From assembly GCA_032622095.1 (NCBI GenBank), contig CP136064.1, positions 181,818,011 to 181,882,010 of the forward strand: a stretch of DNA of 64,000 bases, written 5' to 3'. Numbering within the stretch: position 1 is the first letter of the stretch; each line of letters begins with the position of its first letter. This document shows, piece after piece, positions 1 through 13,100 of this stretch. The notes below the pieces were generated by a model. The model did no database searches, was not told the origin of the DNA, and saw only the letters and a list, made by a program, of their open reading frames with translations. The position numbers and the translations under genes were made by a program. Origin of the DNA: Siphonodentalium dalli. Its lineage: Eukaryota > Mollusca > Scaphopoda > Gadilida > Siphonodentaliidae.

Positions 1-2269
1 CATGTTAATTTTGTTGGCGCGATGCCAAGTGAGACGGGGAAGCATGTGCCTATTCATCACTAGTGAGAGAAAGGAAATATGTAATGGCTTTTTTAATGAA
101 ATAAGAGGGGTTTCATGTGATATACTCACATATCTAATGCCTATGATTGATTATCAATGGCATTTCAAAGCAACTCATAATCTTCATGCCTTAAATTTGA
201 AATAGCAATTTCTCACTTTTTTCACTATCAGGCGATCAAAATAGGTCGACAGATATATACATGAAACATTTTACTATATACAGACTGTATGTACTCTGAA
301 AAGACACATATAAATTTGCCGCCTGTCAGCTTTGTGCACATAAATGATACAAATTAAATTAACGCTCATTATTTTTACACAGACGGGATCCTTGCTTTCT
401 TCTGAGGCAAATTATCTCTGAGGCAAATTATCTACGACTTCCCGGAGTTTCTGTGAGACATATAGAGTGCGTAAATATTAACTATTTCAAGCATTTATTA
501 ATATGAAGCCATTTTGATCACTGGAACAAAACAAAAGCAATGAAATTATTAGGTTAGATATGAACAGTGAAGATTATGAGTCGATTTAAAAGCATGAAGA
601 GGAAGCTCAAATATATGGAATTTCTAAAAAAAAAAAAACACAACGAAAAGAGTGTCATTAAAATATATATTATTTTCTTCATCAAACTTATCAACAAATC
701 TGGTATTAGTAATTTATCTGATGATAAAGCACTTGTTGGTATTTTTAGGTTGATAAAATATATAAAAAACTTATAGCTTTAATTCATTCGCTCAATAACA
801 TTAAACAAATTATAATATAAATTTATCAACTATTTTCAATTTCCACATACTACTAAGCCAAAGGCATATATGCTGATTTTTTCCTTTCGACCCTTGTTGG
901 GACCCACTTGCAAAAAAAATTTGCGGAATTTTTTTTTTGTTGGTCACCCACCCACCCCGGCATACGTGCCCGGAAAAAAGTCCCCCCCCCCCTCCCGGCT
1001 TCAAGGGTAAAAACTATCTGAATTGAGTCGAAAAACTCACCCATCAAAGCTCAGAGTTAATGGATTTCAATTTTTGAAATCTGTTATTTTTCACCATCTG
1101 GCACCATGCTGGTTACACATGGAAATACTATGTGTTTACATTCATGAAAATGTTTGTTGGGGAAATTCCAATTTCCTTGACTTCAACGACAAAAATGATA
1201 TCGTGATTGATGTTGTGAGTAATTATTGGTAATAAACTAATTTGGATAACTAAATCGGGTTTTGGTTAGATTCCATTGTTGTTGTTTTAACTGGATGATA
1301 CAGGGACCATCAAATCGGATTATGTACCTTTAACATTCTAGCAAAAATAACACATGTAGGAAAATAATGTATCCAGTTGGAGACTCCAACTTGGAGTAAC
1401 TGGAGTAAACAGACTTAATTAGTACTTGGGATATAAACATTGACGCCTGACTTTATTTCTAGTTGTTCAGAGAATAACCAACTAATGTTCTTAATTCAGG
1501 CAAAATTTATTGGACCAACTGCATTTTGGACTTACTAGTATTAGTAGAGATACCCCATGGATGCTCTTGTGTAACAGAAAAAAAATTGCAATAAAAATAC
1601 ATAGTCAATTTTGCTTAATTGCATAGCATTAGGGCGTGGCTTTTCTTATGCAATTAACCGAATATGCATAAAGCTGAAATCACATAATATTCTATCACAA
1701 ACATTATATATCTTCATGAGTGTTGCACTTATTTTTGTTGATGTCAGAAGAACATGGTCTCAAATTTAGCAGCTCCCTACCATCTGAAAAAATTTATCAC
1801 AGTCACCCAAGAAACTTTTACAGAAAATTGGAATGAAAAATCATCAGCGAATGGTCAACTTCAGAAAATACATGTGTTTAAACTTCAAAGCTGGAATGGA
1901 CGGATATCTTAACAAAATAGAAAATTAAAGACTTATTATGGACTTGTTTGGGTGCGTGAAACTGATAAATTAGTACTCAGACGCTATGCCAACTGGAGGA
2001 ATATAGCATTCTACTAACATTGCCCAAAATCTCAAAAGAAATCGACGATACAACTCGATAGAAAACACTGTCTGAACTATGCCCAATTGTAAATATTTAC
2101 ATCTCGATTCGGGACGCAACAATCGGCGATAAACTAACGCAACTGATTTCACCATCGCTACTCATTGCATTTAATAAATATATAAGACTGACTGTAAATT
2201 TGGATTAATATTCACAAAAATAACTACTTTGAGCAAGATTATTCTCCATTTTTTGTTATCAATTTAAAG
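1..2269. other. Non-coding stretch, nothing recognised
   Basis: AT-rich sequence with several short open frames (under 70 codons) on both strands that show no family motif and no shared codon pattern. It includes a low-complexity patch at about 905-1010 with A, T and C runs. I see no gene, RNA or convincing transposon terminus here. Confidence 0.5.
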
Positions 2270-2640
2270 TCTGTTTGTTTCGACAAGACAATTTTTGAGA
2301 CAAGACAGTCAAAGACTGTGGGGTCGCTCACCAGACTACAAAGACTGATAAGACTGGGACTCTGGAGACCACAACAGTCAGAATTTTTCATAATCATTTT
2401 AAAAGAAGTAGATCTAAACAGGATATGTGGCTAGAGAGGCTTCATGTATGTAGATCGGTGAATATCTACCTTGAATTTACCAACTGTACACTACTGATCA
2501 CCCCACCCCCTCCTCCAGCTCAACAAGTCCCCTCCCGACCGGGCTCCAGACTCCCAAGTCTTAGGTTAGAATTTCACAACCGACATCTCAAACTTTCTCA
2601 ATTGTTGGAAATTTCAAATCTCACAAGCGCCTTTTTATAA
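2270..2640 (+). repeat. Dispersed repeat R1, copy 1
   Basis: The stretch from the 'gacaagacagtcaaagactg' region through 'ctgatcacccc' and the 'cttaggtt.gaattt.acaac' block recurs in diverged form at 24,186-24,400 and 24,990-25,050. In both places it leads into repeat R2, so R1 and R2 look like parts of one element of about 1.5 kb. In this copy the two parts are separated by tandem-unit sequence (2,780-3,118). Confidence 0.6.
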
Positions 2641-2779
2641 AACCATTTAGACATGTTTGAAGCCCAATTATCCATGGACCCAAAACACCATACATGTATG
2701 TCAGATTAATCAGTCAGGTAGTTCCAAGGTAGATGTTTTAATGAATTTTGTATTTTAATGATTTTATTAGACACAAAAT

Positions 2780-3118
2780 TGTTAAGTCCCCATAGCCCCG
2801 TCATTTCTTAACAGGTTGACCTCATGTTAACAAATCTGAATCTCAGACACTAAAGGATCCTCCATACTATATGTAAGCTAAATAGTCCAACCTATCTTGA
2901 GAAGACATTTTAAGTATTACTATAGAAACATACAGTTATGTCCCTGGTCCCACCCTATTTAACCTGGTGACCCCATCTGAATAAATTTGAATCCCATACA
3001 CCAAAGAACCCTTCATACTAAATATCAGTAAAATAGACCTGATGGTCCTTGTGAAGGAAGCATATTAAGAGGAAAACTGTCCTTCGCTTGGCCCCTATTT
3101 GACCAGGTGACCTCATTT
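2780..3118 (+). repeat. Fragment of the ~135-bp-unit Helitron-like family
   Basis: Diverged units of the form 'tgacctcatttgaacaaatctgaatc...cataccaaatatgagc...' with 'cctggccccacc...' between them. The same unit is found at 4,050-4,390, 5,692-6,090, 11,640-11,880, 12,187-12,594 and 13,130-13,320. This copy lacks the terminal hairpin seen in the two best copies. Confidence 0.6.
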
Positions 3119-4150
3119 GAAAATTACCAACCTGACAACCCCATAAAGTTAAAATTTGTGGCCAATTCTGTCCAACAGTTTAACCTGAAGTAGGAACATA
3201 TATGGACTGGTGATTTAAAAACATACATGTGGAGAATTAAACCAAACTATGAAAACAGTTCCAACCGATTTTTAGTGTGAACATCTAATCTACAACTAAT
3301 GTTGTATCAGGCATGAAATTTTCAACTGTTTTTATTTTTTTATCAAGGTAGGGGGTCAAAACTCCACCCCCTCTACACTCCCTCCCCATTGCCAAATGTA
3401 AATCCCCAACTATGAGATCAATTCATCTAGTAATATCAATATACCCCCCAATATCCTATATACCCCCCCCCCCCCAAATTTTCTTTGAAAAATAAGGTCA
3501 TGTGGTGGTTAAGAAAATAATATTGGAAAATCTACAACTAATGTTGTATCAGGCATGAAATTTTTTGGTGTGAACATCTAATCTACAACTAATGTTGTAT
3601 CAGGCATGAAATTTTCAACTGTTTAAATTTTGATTAAAGTAGGGGGCCAAAACTCCACCCCCTCTACACTCACTACCCATTGCCTCAAATGTTGCCCCCA
3701 CCCAGGCTGCCTGGAAATCAATATTATTATACCAGTACCAAACAGCATAGAGGAGAGTTAAATCTCTTATCTCTGCCCCTATTAGAACAAATGTGAATCC
3801 CCATCTATGAGATCCATTTATCTAGTAATATCAATATATACCCCCCAATATACCCCCCCCCCATTTTTCTTTGAAAAATAAGGGTATGATTTCACCTGGA
3901 TAAGTGGTGGTTAAGAAAATAATTTTGGAACAGCAAGCCTGTATTAAGTGTGTCTGACCTTTGCAGAATGAGGTCCCCAAACGGCGAATTTAATGACACT
4001 ATTCCGCAAGGTGGGCTAGCATCACTGAATTCACCTCACCCTCTGGGGGCCTCTTTTCCTAAAAATGACCCCATTTGAACAAATCTGAACCCCGGTCACC
4101 CAAGGCCCCTCCATACCAAATATAAGCTATATAGGCCCAATGGTTCTTGA
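3119..4150 (+). repeat. Dispersed repeat R2, copy 1 (~1 kb)
   Basis: Near-colinear with 25,059-26,110 in the same orientation. It opens with 'gaaaattaccaacctg' and contains two internal direct copies of a block with 'catctaatctacaactaatg' and 'agtagggggtcaaaactcc'. It closes with 'gaggtccccaaa.gg.gaattaaatgacactattcc'. Poly-C runs interrupt it near 3,460 and 3,850. No coding potential seen. Confidence 0.75.
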
Positions 4151-4478
4151 GAAGAAATTGTTTTAAAAATTACTATGGCGGGAAACAGTTATGGTCCTGG
4201 CTTTGCACCTACATGTATTTGATCTGATGAACTTATTTGAACAAATCTGATTGTGAGTCACCTAGGGAACATGCACACCAAAATATATAAACACATTTGG
4301 TCTTTAATATGGAGAAGAAAACAATTGTTGAAAGACAGATGGATAGACATCCCAACAGATAGATGGATAGAAGGACTGCCTGACAGACAGAAGACAAATT
4401 CAATCCAATATACCCCCCAATTTTTCTTCACCTGGACACCTGGATAAGTGGTGGTTAAGAAAATAATATGAAACAGCC

Positions 4479-4736
4479 AAGCCTGAATTTAGTGTCTGAC
4501 ATTTGCAGAATGAGGTCCCCAAAAGGTGAATTGAATGACACTATTCCGCAAGGCAGGCTAGCATCACTGAATTCACACTCAGTCTGATTAGGCCTCAACT
4601 GCCATGGGAAACCTAGAAACAGATTGAAGTTCTACTGTTGAAGTTGGTGATTCTAGCCTGCTGTACAGGGTAGCAACACTAAATCACCCCCTGGGGACCT
4701 CATTCTGCAAATGTCAGACACACTAAATTCAGGCTT
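4479..4736. mobile_element. Hairpin MITE, 258 bp, ~45-bp terminal inverted repeats
   Basis: The left end 4479-4521 (AAGCCTGAATTTAGTGT...GAGGTCCCCA) is the reverse complement of 4692-4736, differing mainly by a 2-bp indel. A related half-copy is embedded at the end of R2 (about 3,941-4,040). No open frame is present, so this is a non-autonomous element. Confidence 0.75.
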
Positions 4737-5144
4737 GAGAAAATAATTTTGTTTTAATTTGATAATAACAACAAGCACCATTGCTAGTGCAGTGTTTACA
4801 CAAACCTGTCCAATAACATTCTAATCTCTAATCTGTCATTCTGATCTCAATTAATGACCTGATTGTGTGTCTCTATGAAGCTGAGTCCTCTTGTAGATAT
4901 AATATTGGCAGATATAATAACTGCTTCTGGAGAGAGGTAAGTTGTGATATGATATGGGTGAAGGGGCTGTTGGCAGGGTGGGGTCCTGGGTCATGTGAGG
5001 GTGGGGGGTGGGTAATGGAAAGTTTCTGTGATTTCATTGAAGACTGAAGTTTCATAACTCAGAGGATGTTATAATTATGTGAGTTTTTCAAATTTTATAA
5101 CATGTTATAAAAAAAAAATTATTAAAAAAATTTTGTGTGTTAAA

Positions 5145-5643
5145 GGCACGTGCGGCCTTAGTTGTCGAAAATATTCATATTTGTTCCAATCACCGTAAAC
5201 ATAAAAACATTAAAACGCATACAGTTTCGTTCATATATACCATGACCATCGCGTAAACAGCATGTTATCATAAAGACATACTATATTTTACCTAAGCAAA
5301 AGCCTGATTGTGTTACAGAAGACAGCACAATGCTACTGGCTAATCACACACAAATGGCATAAACGCTCTTTATTAGTTCCATATCAGGAATTATCCAACA
5401 AAGAACGCTCTTTATGTTTACCATCATAATATAAACAAACACCAGAAAAGTTACTTTTTATGCTCTTGTTTACATAACAATAGTCAAACATATGACAATA
5501 ACATACTGTTTATGCGACATTTCTTATTTGTATACGGACAAAGTATGTCTACATTTTTATGTTCTTTCTGTTTGTGGCGGTTTTTGACGGGTGGAAATTT
5601 TTTCACAGGATACCCACCGCCAAGGCCAACCGTATCTTTAAAT
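5145..5643. mobile_element. MITE-like repeat R3, copy 1
   Basis: About 0.5 kb beginning ttaaaggcacgtgcgg and ending ccgtatctttaaa, so the ends are imperfect inverted repeats. An inverted, diverged copy lies at 24,402-24,957. Shared landmarks are the 'taaagagcg'/'cgctcttta' repeats and the 'ggcggtgggtat' end. No coding potential. Confidence 0.65.
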
Positions 5644-5691
5644 TGAGCAAGGAATTAAATCTGAATATTTTTTTTTGGGTTTTTTTTTTTT

Positions 5692-6090
5692 TTTAGTTAT
5701 GTCACTGGCTCCGCCAACATTCGACACAGTGACCTCATTTGAACAAATCTGAACCACAGTCACCCAAGGTACCCTCATACCAAATATGAACCCATTCGGC
5801 CTGACAACTTCAGAAAAGAAGTCGTTTTAAGAATTACTATGTGGAAAAATAGTTATGGTCCTGACATCAAAACTATTTGACCCAGTGACCTCATTTGAAC
5901 AAATCTGAATGAGAGTCACCTAGGGAACATCCACACCAAATATGAACCAATTTGGTATGATGGTTTCAGAGGAGAAGATGCTTAAAAAAAGTTTGACGGA
6001 CGGACGGACGGACAGACGGACGCACGGACGGACGACGGACGAGGAGTGATGACTATAGCTCCACCGGAGACTTCGTCTCAGGTGAGCTAA
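5692..6090 (+). mobile_element. Helitron-like non-autonomous element with ~135-bp units (copy A)
   Basis: Two to three diverged units ('cctcatttgaacaaatctgaa...') are followed by a (GGAC)n microsatellite and a fixed 3' end. That end is a hairpin at 6063-6083 (ACC g GAGAC ttc GTCTC a GGT), then gag and CTAA at 6087-6090. A hairpin followed within about 10 nt by CTRR is the Helitron 3' signature. The same end is present at 12,567-12,594. Confidence 0.6.
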
Positions 6091-6396
6091 AAAGCACATA
6101 CATGTATTCTAACCATTCTTTATGTGGCAAATCTTAATTATTTAGATCACCTTAATAAAAAGATAATGTCCTATTGAACATAGGACATCGTATCATGTAC
6201 TCAACATAGGTTGTAAAAACACAAAAAACATAGTGTATCAATGTTATCATTTCATCGGAGTCTTCAATTGGAATTTGAAACAGACATATTAAACTCTTTG
6301 ATGGCTGCTACAGAACTTAATAAGTTCAACAAATGGCATTTGTAGAAGTTATACCACACAAATGAATGTGAGTCGTATTTTCTGTCCTTGTATTAT

Positions 6397-6660
6397 TTAA
6401 CCCTTTATTTACTAAATGGATTCTACAATTCAGCCATAATTATATACATTGGAATGGTCCATTAGCCATCGGGATGGATGTTCAGACAATAAAAGCAGAC
6501 AACAGATAGACGAAAAGATAATACAAGTGCAGAATGAGTCCTTTTCAGGGTGGGAAATGTTCAGATAATAAGTTCAACATTCGACCTATGGTTGAACTTA
6601 TTGTCTGAATATTTCCTAGTGAACTACTCATCAATGAGTATTTAGAATAGAAAGGGTTAA
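6397..6660. mobile_element. TTAA-flanked MITE with internal 26-bp inverted repeat
   Basis: TTAA|CCCTTT at 6397 pairs with AAAGGG|TTAA ending at 6660, a piggyBac-style target site and end. Inside, 6553-6578 and 6591-6616 are inverted copies (24 of 26 bases) around a 12-bp loop. No coding sequence. The piggyBac link is an inference from TTAA and CCCTTT only. Confidence 0.6.
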
Positions 6661-6732
6661 GCACCCCCTCCAAAGTACATAAGGACCATTTCAGGGTATA
6701 CTTTTATAACTAAATCAGTGAGAATTAAAGGT

Positions 6733-6995
6733 TTAACCCTTTCATGACAGGAGCAGTGCTGGTGCAGCATTAACGATTGTGTGTCAGAGCATTCTATTAT
6801 AATTGCGAGTCTCCCATAGGAAGCCTAGCATATATAAGAGAATGCACTGGCTTACAAGGTCAAGGTAAATAATGTTAGGCCAATGTATTGTCTTATATAT
6901 GCGAGGCTCCCTGTGGGAGACCCACATATATAAGAGAATGCATTGGCACAGGGGTTTCGCTAAATTTCAGGAAGCTCCAGTCATGAAAGGGTTAA
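6733..6995. mobile_element. TTAA-flanked MITE (family M1, copy 1) in MAIP1 3' region
   Basis: TTAACCCTTTCATGAC at the left and GTCATGAAAGGGTTAA at the right are perfect inverted ends. The interior has further paired repeats ('tatataagagaatgcactgg', 'gagtctccc'). A second copy is at 12,794-13,062. This one lies 63 bp beyond the MAIP1 stop codon, probably inside its 3' UTR. Confidence 0.75.
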
Positions 6996-7057
6996 GTGTC
7001 CCACAAATCAATGCAATGAATGGAACCTCATGTATAACAGGTATGCGATGTATCACT

Positions 7058-7157
7058 TCACTCATCAGTATCACTGGAATCCATGTGTGTCAAGCCTTGA
7101 TCCATCTTGTTTATCATCCAGGTACTTTCAACACCTTTGGTCATCTCCTTAATAAAT
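7058..7157 (-). CDS. MAIP1: MAIP1-like exon 5 (last coding exon)
   Basis: The acceptor is gcattttaatttcag. The first base A completes AGA (Arg) begun in exon 4, giving Y-R-F-I-K-E. The exon reads FIKEMTKGVESTWMINKMDQ and a short acidic tail, then TGA at 7060-7058. The F-x-x-E-x-T-x-G-V-x-x-x-W ending is the best family signature in the gene. The 3' UTR would enter a TTAA MITE (6733-6995). An AATAAA (plus-strand tttatt) at 6404-6409 is a possible but distant polyadenylation signal. Confidence 0.83.
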
Positions 7158-10100
7158 CTGAAATTAAAATGCTTGAATCATCAACAATAACATCTAAGCT
7201 AATAGATTTCATCTTTCACTTGTACCTTTCCATACAATTGGAATAATTATTTACAAAAATGAAGAAAATTACAAGAAAAATTAAATTTTCTAAGTCGAAA
7301 AGACCATAACTCTGAGAAAAATCATCGGATCAAACTCAAATTTGAACTTGACCTGTATCTTGATATGACTGATTAATATAAAAACGGTATTTGCAATTAA
7401 AGGATCCAAACTTGAGATATCATCCGGAAACCGAAAAAGTGAGAAATTTTCTAAGTAAAACAAGTCGAAAAAGGGCCACAACTCTCGCAAAAATGGGCGG
7501 AGCATACCCATATTCGAACTTGACCTGAACATAGGGCTGATAAACTCACATACCAAATTTGGTTCAGATATGATCACACAAACTGAAGTTATCATCCGGA
7601 AACCAGAAAATTACAAGATTCTAAGTAAAAAAAGGGGCATAACTCTGCCAAAAATGGTCGGGCAGAACCCAAGTTCGAACTCGACCTGTGTTTTGTTGGG
7701 AGAAAGTAATATACCAAATTTGGTTTGAATCCGATTAACTCTACTAAAGTTATTATCATCCGGAAACCAACTTTCAGTGGTTTTCTAAGTAAAAAAAGGG
7801 CCATAACTCTCGCAAAAATGGGCGGAGCAAAACCATATTCGAACTTGACCTTTATTTTGGTCTGATAAACTCACCTATGAAATTTGCTTTTGATCTAATA
7901 ACCGAAACTAAAGTTATCATCCGGAAACCATTTCCGGACGTACGGACACCGGCTATTTTAATAGTCCCCCGAAATTTTTTTCTTTTTCGGGGGACAAAAA
8001 CATGCTGTCTATAGGGATGTTTATCGGTGGGTTTTCCGATGAAAAATATATGTTTTAACTGCTCCTCGCGCTGCCGGTAAAACTGTATTTCCCATTGTAA
8101 TACCCACCGATAAATGTAAAAAAATCACACCAGACAGTCGGGCGAAAATTTTGATGTTTGTCAGTGAAAAGAAGCAATTTCCTTGCACCTAAGACATGAA
8201 ATAGGAACGTTGAAGCTACGTGGATAAAGTAAATTGAAACAGCGCATGTTTTTTGACACCAAATTATTTAGTATCTCCATCATCGCTGTTCAAAGGTCAA
8301 GGGTATCAGAATGTGAACCGGATTTCGTACCGGCTGTTTTTCGTACCGATATTCTGAAGCATACCGGTAGTTGGTAACCAAGAGGTCATTCCCCTCGCTA
8401 CGCTGGTTTGGGCGCTGCCACCACGGGCATTTTCGTAATTAAATCTAGTTTTTAACATTTGTTTTATTTTAAGTATTTTGTCAGTTATAATTCATTCTGG
8501 CTTGATCGAGCAATACATAAATGAAAATTATTGGACAGTTTCTCAGAAAAATACAGAATGAATTATAACCGACAAAAATAAAAACAAATAGTGATTAGTT
8601 CATATTTTGTGTTTGTGATGACAGCGATCAGGCCAGCGTAGCAGGGGACTGGATTCTGCCTGGCACTTTGAGTTGGTACATGTAGCCGTGCGTGGCGGTA
8701 GGGAATATTCATGTGAAGAACAAAACTATTTTTAATCAAATACTGCGATTCATGTTCGCTCAACATATTGAATCAAAAATGAAAAACAACCAAACTTGTA
8801 CTCGGCTAATACAGTCTGTTAATTTTAAACAACAACCGTTCACTGACAACATTTCGTTTTTAGAAATCAATCTTCCGATCAGTTAAGCTCTTAAACTTAT
8901 CAATAATGATGTCCCATTCAGCATCTCGAAACTTCCCGTCAGATGAAATGCGTCTTGAAATTCTAATAAGTCCCTCCAGCGATTTTGACTTGAGGCGAGT
9001 TCGTGTGTCCGACTTTATGTCGTTCATTAAACTGAACAATCTCTCCACCGAAGATGTGCCTGCTGGAATTATGGATGTCATCTGAAGGAGTTTGGTACAC
9101 TGTGGAAATGAATCAAGCAGACTACTCCTCATAAGGTCCACGAGAAACTTATTTGGCGTATATGTATCACGCGATTTTTTTTCCTTCTCCCTTTTCTGAA
9201 CTTGTGTGGATGTAGGCATTGCTGATGCTTCAGACGTTACCCGATTCCAGTATTCTTGTTTAAATGTTCGCATGAGATCAACGAAACGTGGGAACTGTCT
9301 GGTGGCTTCCAATTTATTGATCGCTGGCAGAGCAGTCATGCAATCACCTTGGTACATGTCATCTCGCGTGTTTCCGTAAAAATCGAGGAGTTCGACGAGG
9401 CTTTCGTCCCCATATTTGCTGAAATCATCAGGCACATTTCGCGGATCAAAAATGCCGAAGCTATGCAACAAACTTGCTGAGTCGAAGGCCGTCTCCAGTC
9501 TTTCAGTGCTGATATAAGTTCAGTAGCAGTCCCAGACACGAATGTTTCTACCTCAGTTGTCTGAGGCCTATTCCTGGAGACTCTCGCACCGTGCCTCCTA
9601 ACAGATACGTCGTCTAAGAATTTCCTTGCTTCATCGAAATGCGGGGTGGGTGATTGGTTTGGATTCGTATCACAGTTTGATTTCAAATGTGCTAATATGC
9701 GGTCCAAGTCTCCTTGGGCAACTGAAACAAGTTTCGGAATTGCAGTAAAGTTCAGGTCCTGGTTTTGAAGTGTTTTGTTCAGTTTTCCTGTCACCATCAA
9801 GACATCACAGAGAAGCAGCCACATCAACACAAATTTGGAGTCTGTAAGATGCAATTTCAATCCCAAGACTTCCGCGTCACTGGTATCTGAATATATTGAA
9901 TCTAATGCATCAAGTATTTCATTATATCTGTCAAAAATTCGAATACAGCAGTCCCGGTGAGATAGCCACCTGGTTGTTGACGGCAAAACTAGCCTCAATG
10001 GTTTTTTCTCAGATGCCTCTTGTGCGGTCATGAACACAGCTAACTTCTTAGGCGATTTGTCGAAAGTTTTCATAATGTCATCAGTGTGCTATCAACAAAT

Positions 10101-13100
10101 CGAATGTCTGGGAATTTTTTCATTAGATGCACAAATGTTAAAGCGAGGCGATGGCATCGACAGTTTATATATTTGCTGAAAGGCGCTTCATGTCTAATCA
10201 TTCGTTGTAAACCTCCTTTCTCCCCCGACATAGCATTTGTTCCATCGAGTGCAACGAAGAATATGTGGTGCATGTCAACTTATTCAGTGAAAAAAGTTCC
10301 CGAATTGCTTCGAACATTGTAGCAGCATATGCATTCGACAATGGGACGAGGGATAATAAATGTTCAACTACAATCCCATGTGCATTCACACATCTACCTA
10401 CTATAGCGAATTGTTGGATATCAGAAGCGTCTGTTGATTCATCTGCCAGGAGAGTGACAAAGCGGGCGTCTCTTATATCCCTCCATGCTTCCTCCTCCAC
10501 ATACTCACTCATACAACCAATCATTTGTTCGTTGGATTGGTGGGACATATAACTGACATTTCCCGGAAGTTTCAAGTTGACCCCCAAGTCCTCTAGTAAA
10601 TCTGCTATGTCTAACATTGAATTGGAATACGCCCAATTCCGTTTTGCAAGTAACTCCATGCATTTGAAAATGCATCTAATCTTCTCTCTGTTCGCGCCTC
10701 GTGTGGTGTTTGATGCGACTTGCATTTGTTGCATCACATTTCCCGAAGTAGCTGAAGCGGCAAAGTCAACGCTCGACTGAACACAATCTACGTGATCGGT
10801 AGAATTCACATGCCTTTCAAACTGTCTACGTGGATGGTCAGTCTGCCGAACCCCTGTGTCCACCCAGGACATACCGATTTGTTGCATTCTGGGCAGAGAA
10901 TGGCGCCACCGGGAACATAGGGAGCAAATCCACCCCCTTTCTCTATACTGTAATTTGCCCACGGGAAGATCTCCATCCATTTTCGACGTGACGAGACAGA
11001 CGAACCACCTCGCGTAGATGTCAAATCAATACCTTGGCTATCATCTACCATATCGGAAACTATGTTCGCTCCAGTCGAAGTGGAAGCAATACATTGTCGA
11101 TCATCTGTTGCATCAGAAACTACGTTCGTAGAGTTTGGCGCATCGTCGGTCGGCAAGTTTCCAGGTCGCCCAGTAGTATAAAACGCAGTTATTTTTGCTG
11201 ATCCCTGGGCATCGTTCGGTCGCAGTTTTCCTTTGTATAATCCATCTTTGTGACTCATAATTAATTCTGTTTAAACGGACCGGTCGCAAATTTTGAAAGT
11301 ATTCAACTAAAACTTCAATATAACATGAGACGTGACGTCACGGGAACCGAGTGCGTGGGCAGTTTTCTTTGTCGGCAACGGTCCCTTTGATGTGACGATT
11401 GGTTTGTCTTTGACTTATGCCGACAAAGCATTACAATAGAGGACTGTGTAGACAACTTTTCATGGGTGACCCATGCAACTGATTACGTATAGGCATAAAG
11501 TGCACATGTTAATCGCCCAGCTAGTGCCGGTGACCACATTCCCGGGAAAAGAGGTTTGAGCTCGCCGGGAGGGGAATGAGGCCGCTTGACGGCCGGCCTG
11601 CCGTAGTAGCGGAAACCCTGCCATTATCACAAATATGTCACCCAAGGTAATTTCATACCAAATATAAGCAAAATAGGCCATTTGATTCTTGCATAGAAGA
11701 CATATCATGAATTACTATGGAGAGAAAGAGTAATGTAGCTGGCCTTGCACCTACTTGACCTGGTGACCCTGATTGAACAAATCTGAATCACACATCACCA
11801 AAGGAGCCTCAATATTAAATATGAGCTAAATAGAGCTGGTGGTTCTTTCAAAGAACACTTTTCAAGTTTGCCAAATATGTTCTAGTGAAGTGGTGGATGT
11901 GGGAGTGTTAAATGTCCTGTTGAAAGATTTGAACAATACATATGATAGATTGTTGTTGTAATTGGGAATTAATGACCTCTAGCAGATCTCCAGGGAATGT
12001 TTATATTCACTTGACATGTGTAGGCATACCACGCATACAGTTAGTAAATACTTCTTATTAATGATTCTCTGTCAAGAATTTGAGTAAATATTATTTTTGG
12101 GACCAGTGTGGCAGAAGCAGTGAACTTGAGTAAAGGGCCAGGGGGGGGGGGGGGGGCACAATATATATATATATAATTGACCATGGAGTTAAATAAATAC
12201 CAAAAAAATTAAATATTTTTTGGAGTTATGTCCCTGGCCCCGCCCACATTTGACCCAGTGACCTCAATTGAACAAATCTGAACCCCAGTCAACCAAGGAT
12301 CCTTCATACGAAATATGAACCCATTTGGCCTGATGGTATTTGAGAAGATGTTTAAAAGAATTACTATGGAGGGAAAGAGTTATGGCCCTGGCTTCGCAAC
12401 TATTTGACCCAGTGACCTCATTTGAACAAATCTGATTGTGAGTCACCTAGGGAACATCCACACCAAATATGAACCCATTCGGTCTTATGGTTCCAGAAGA
12501 GAAGAAGTTTAAAGAATTGTTGACGGACAGATGGATGGACGGACGACGAGCGATGACTATAGCTCCACCGGAGACTTCGTCTCAGGTGAGCTAAAAATCA
12601 TTGAAATTGCTTGATTTAAATCAGCCAAACCTGGATACATGTATATATATTTTACCTGTATCTGCATGTAAACATCCTTTTAAAAAACTCTTCACTTAGT
12701 AGGAAATCACTATCATTCTTGGAAAATCCATCTGCACCAACAAAAGCTACAGATACCTCAATAAACGTCTGGTCTGTAAAAAAAAATGTTTGCTTAATAC
12801 TTTCATGATGGGAGTTGCGCTGGTGCAGCATTAAAGACCCTGTACCAGAGCATTCTCTTATATATGCAAGTCTCCCACAGGGAGCCTTGCATATATAAGA
12901 GAATGCACTGGTAGTGACTGACAAGATCAAGGTAAATATTGTTAGGCCAATGCATTATCTTATATAAGCGAGGCCCCCTATGGGTGACTCGCATATATAA
13001 AAGCATGCATTGGCACAGGGTTTTCGCAAAAATTCAGGAAGCTCCAGTCATGAAAGGGTAATACATATCAACGAATGCACCATGTGATATTGTGCCAGAA

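Noticed and set aside
6872-7246. 124-codon plus-strand frame
   Set aside because: It runs antisense through MAIP1 exon 5 and a MITE, with no motif.
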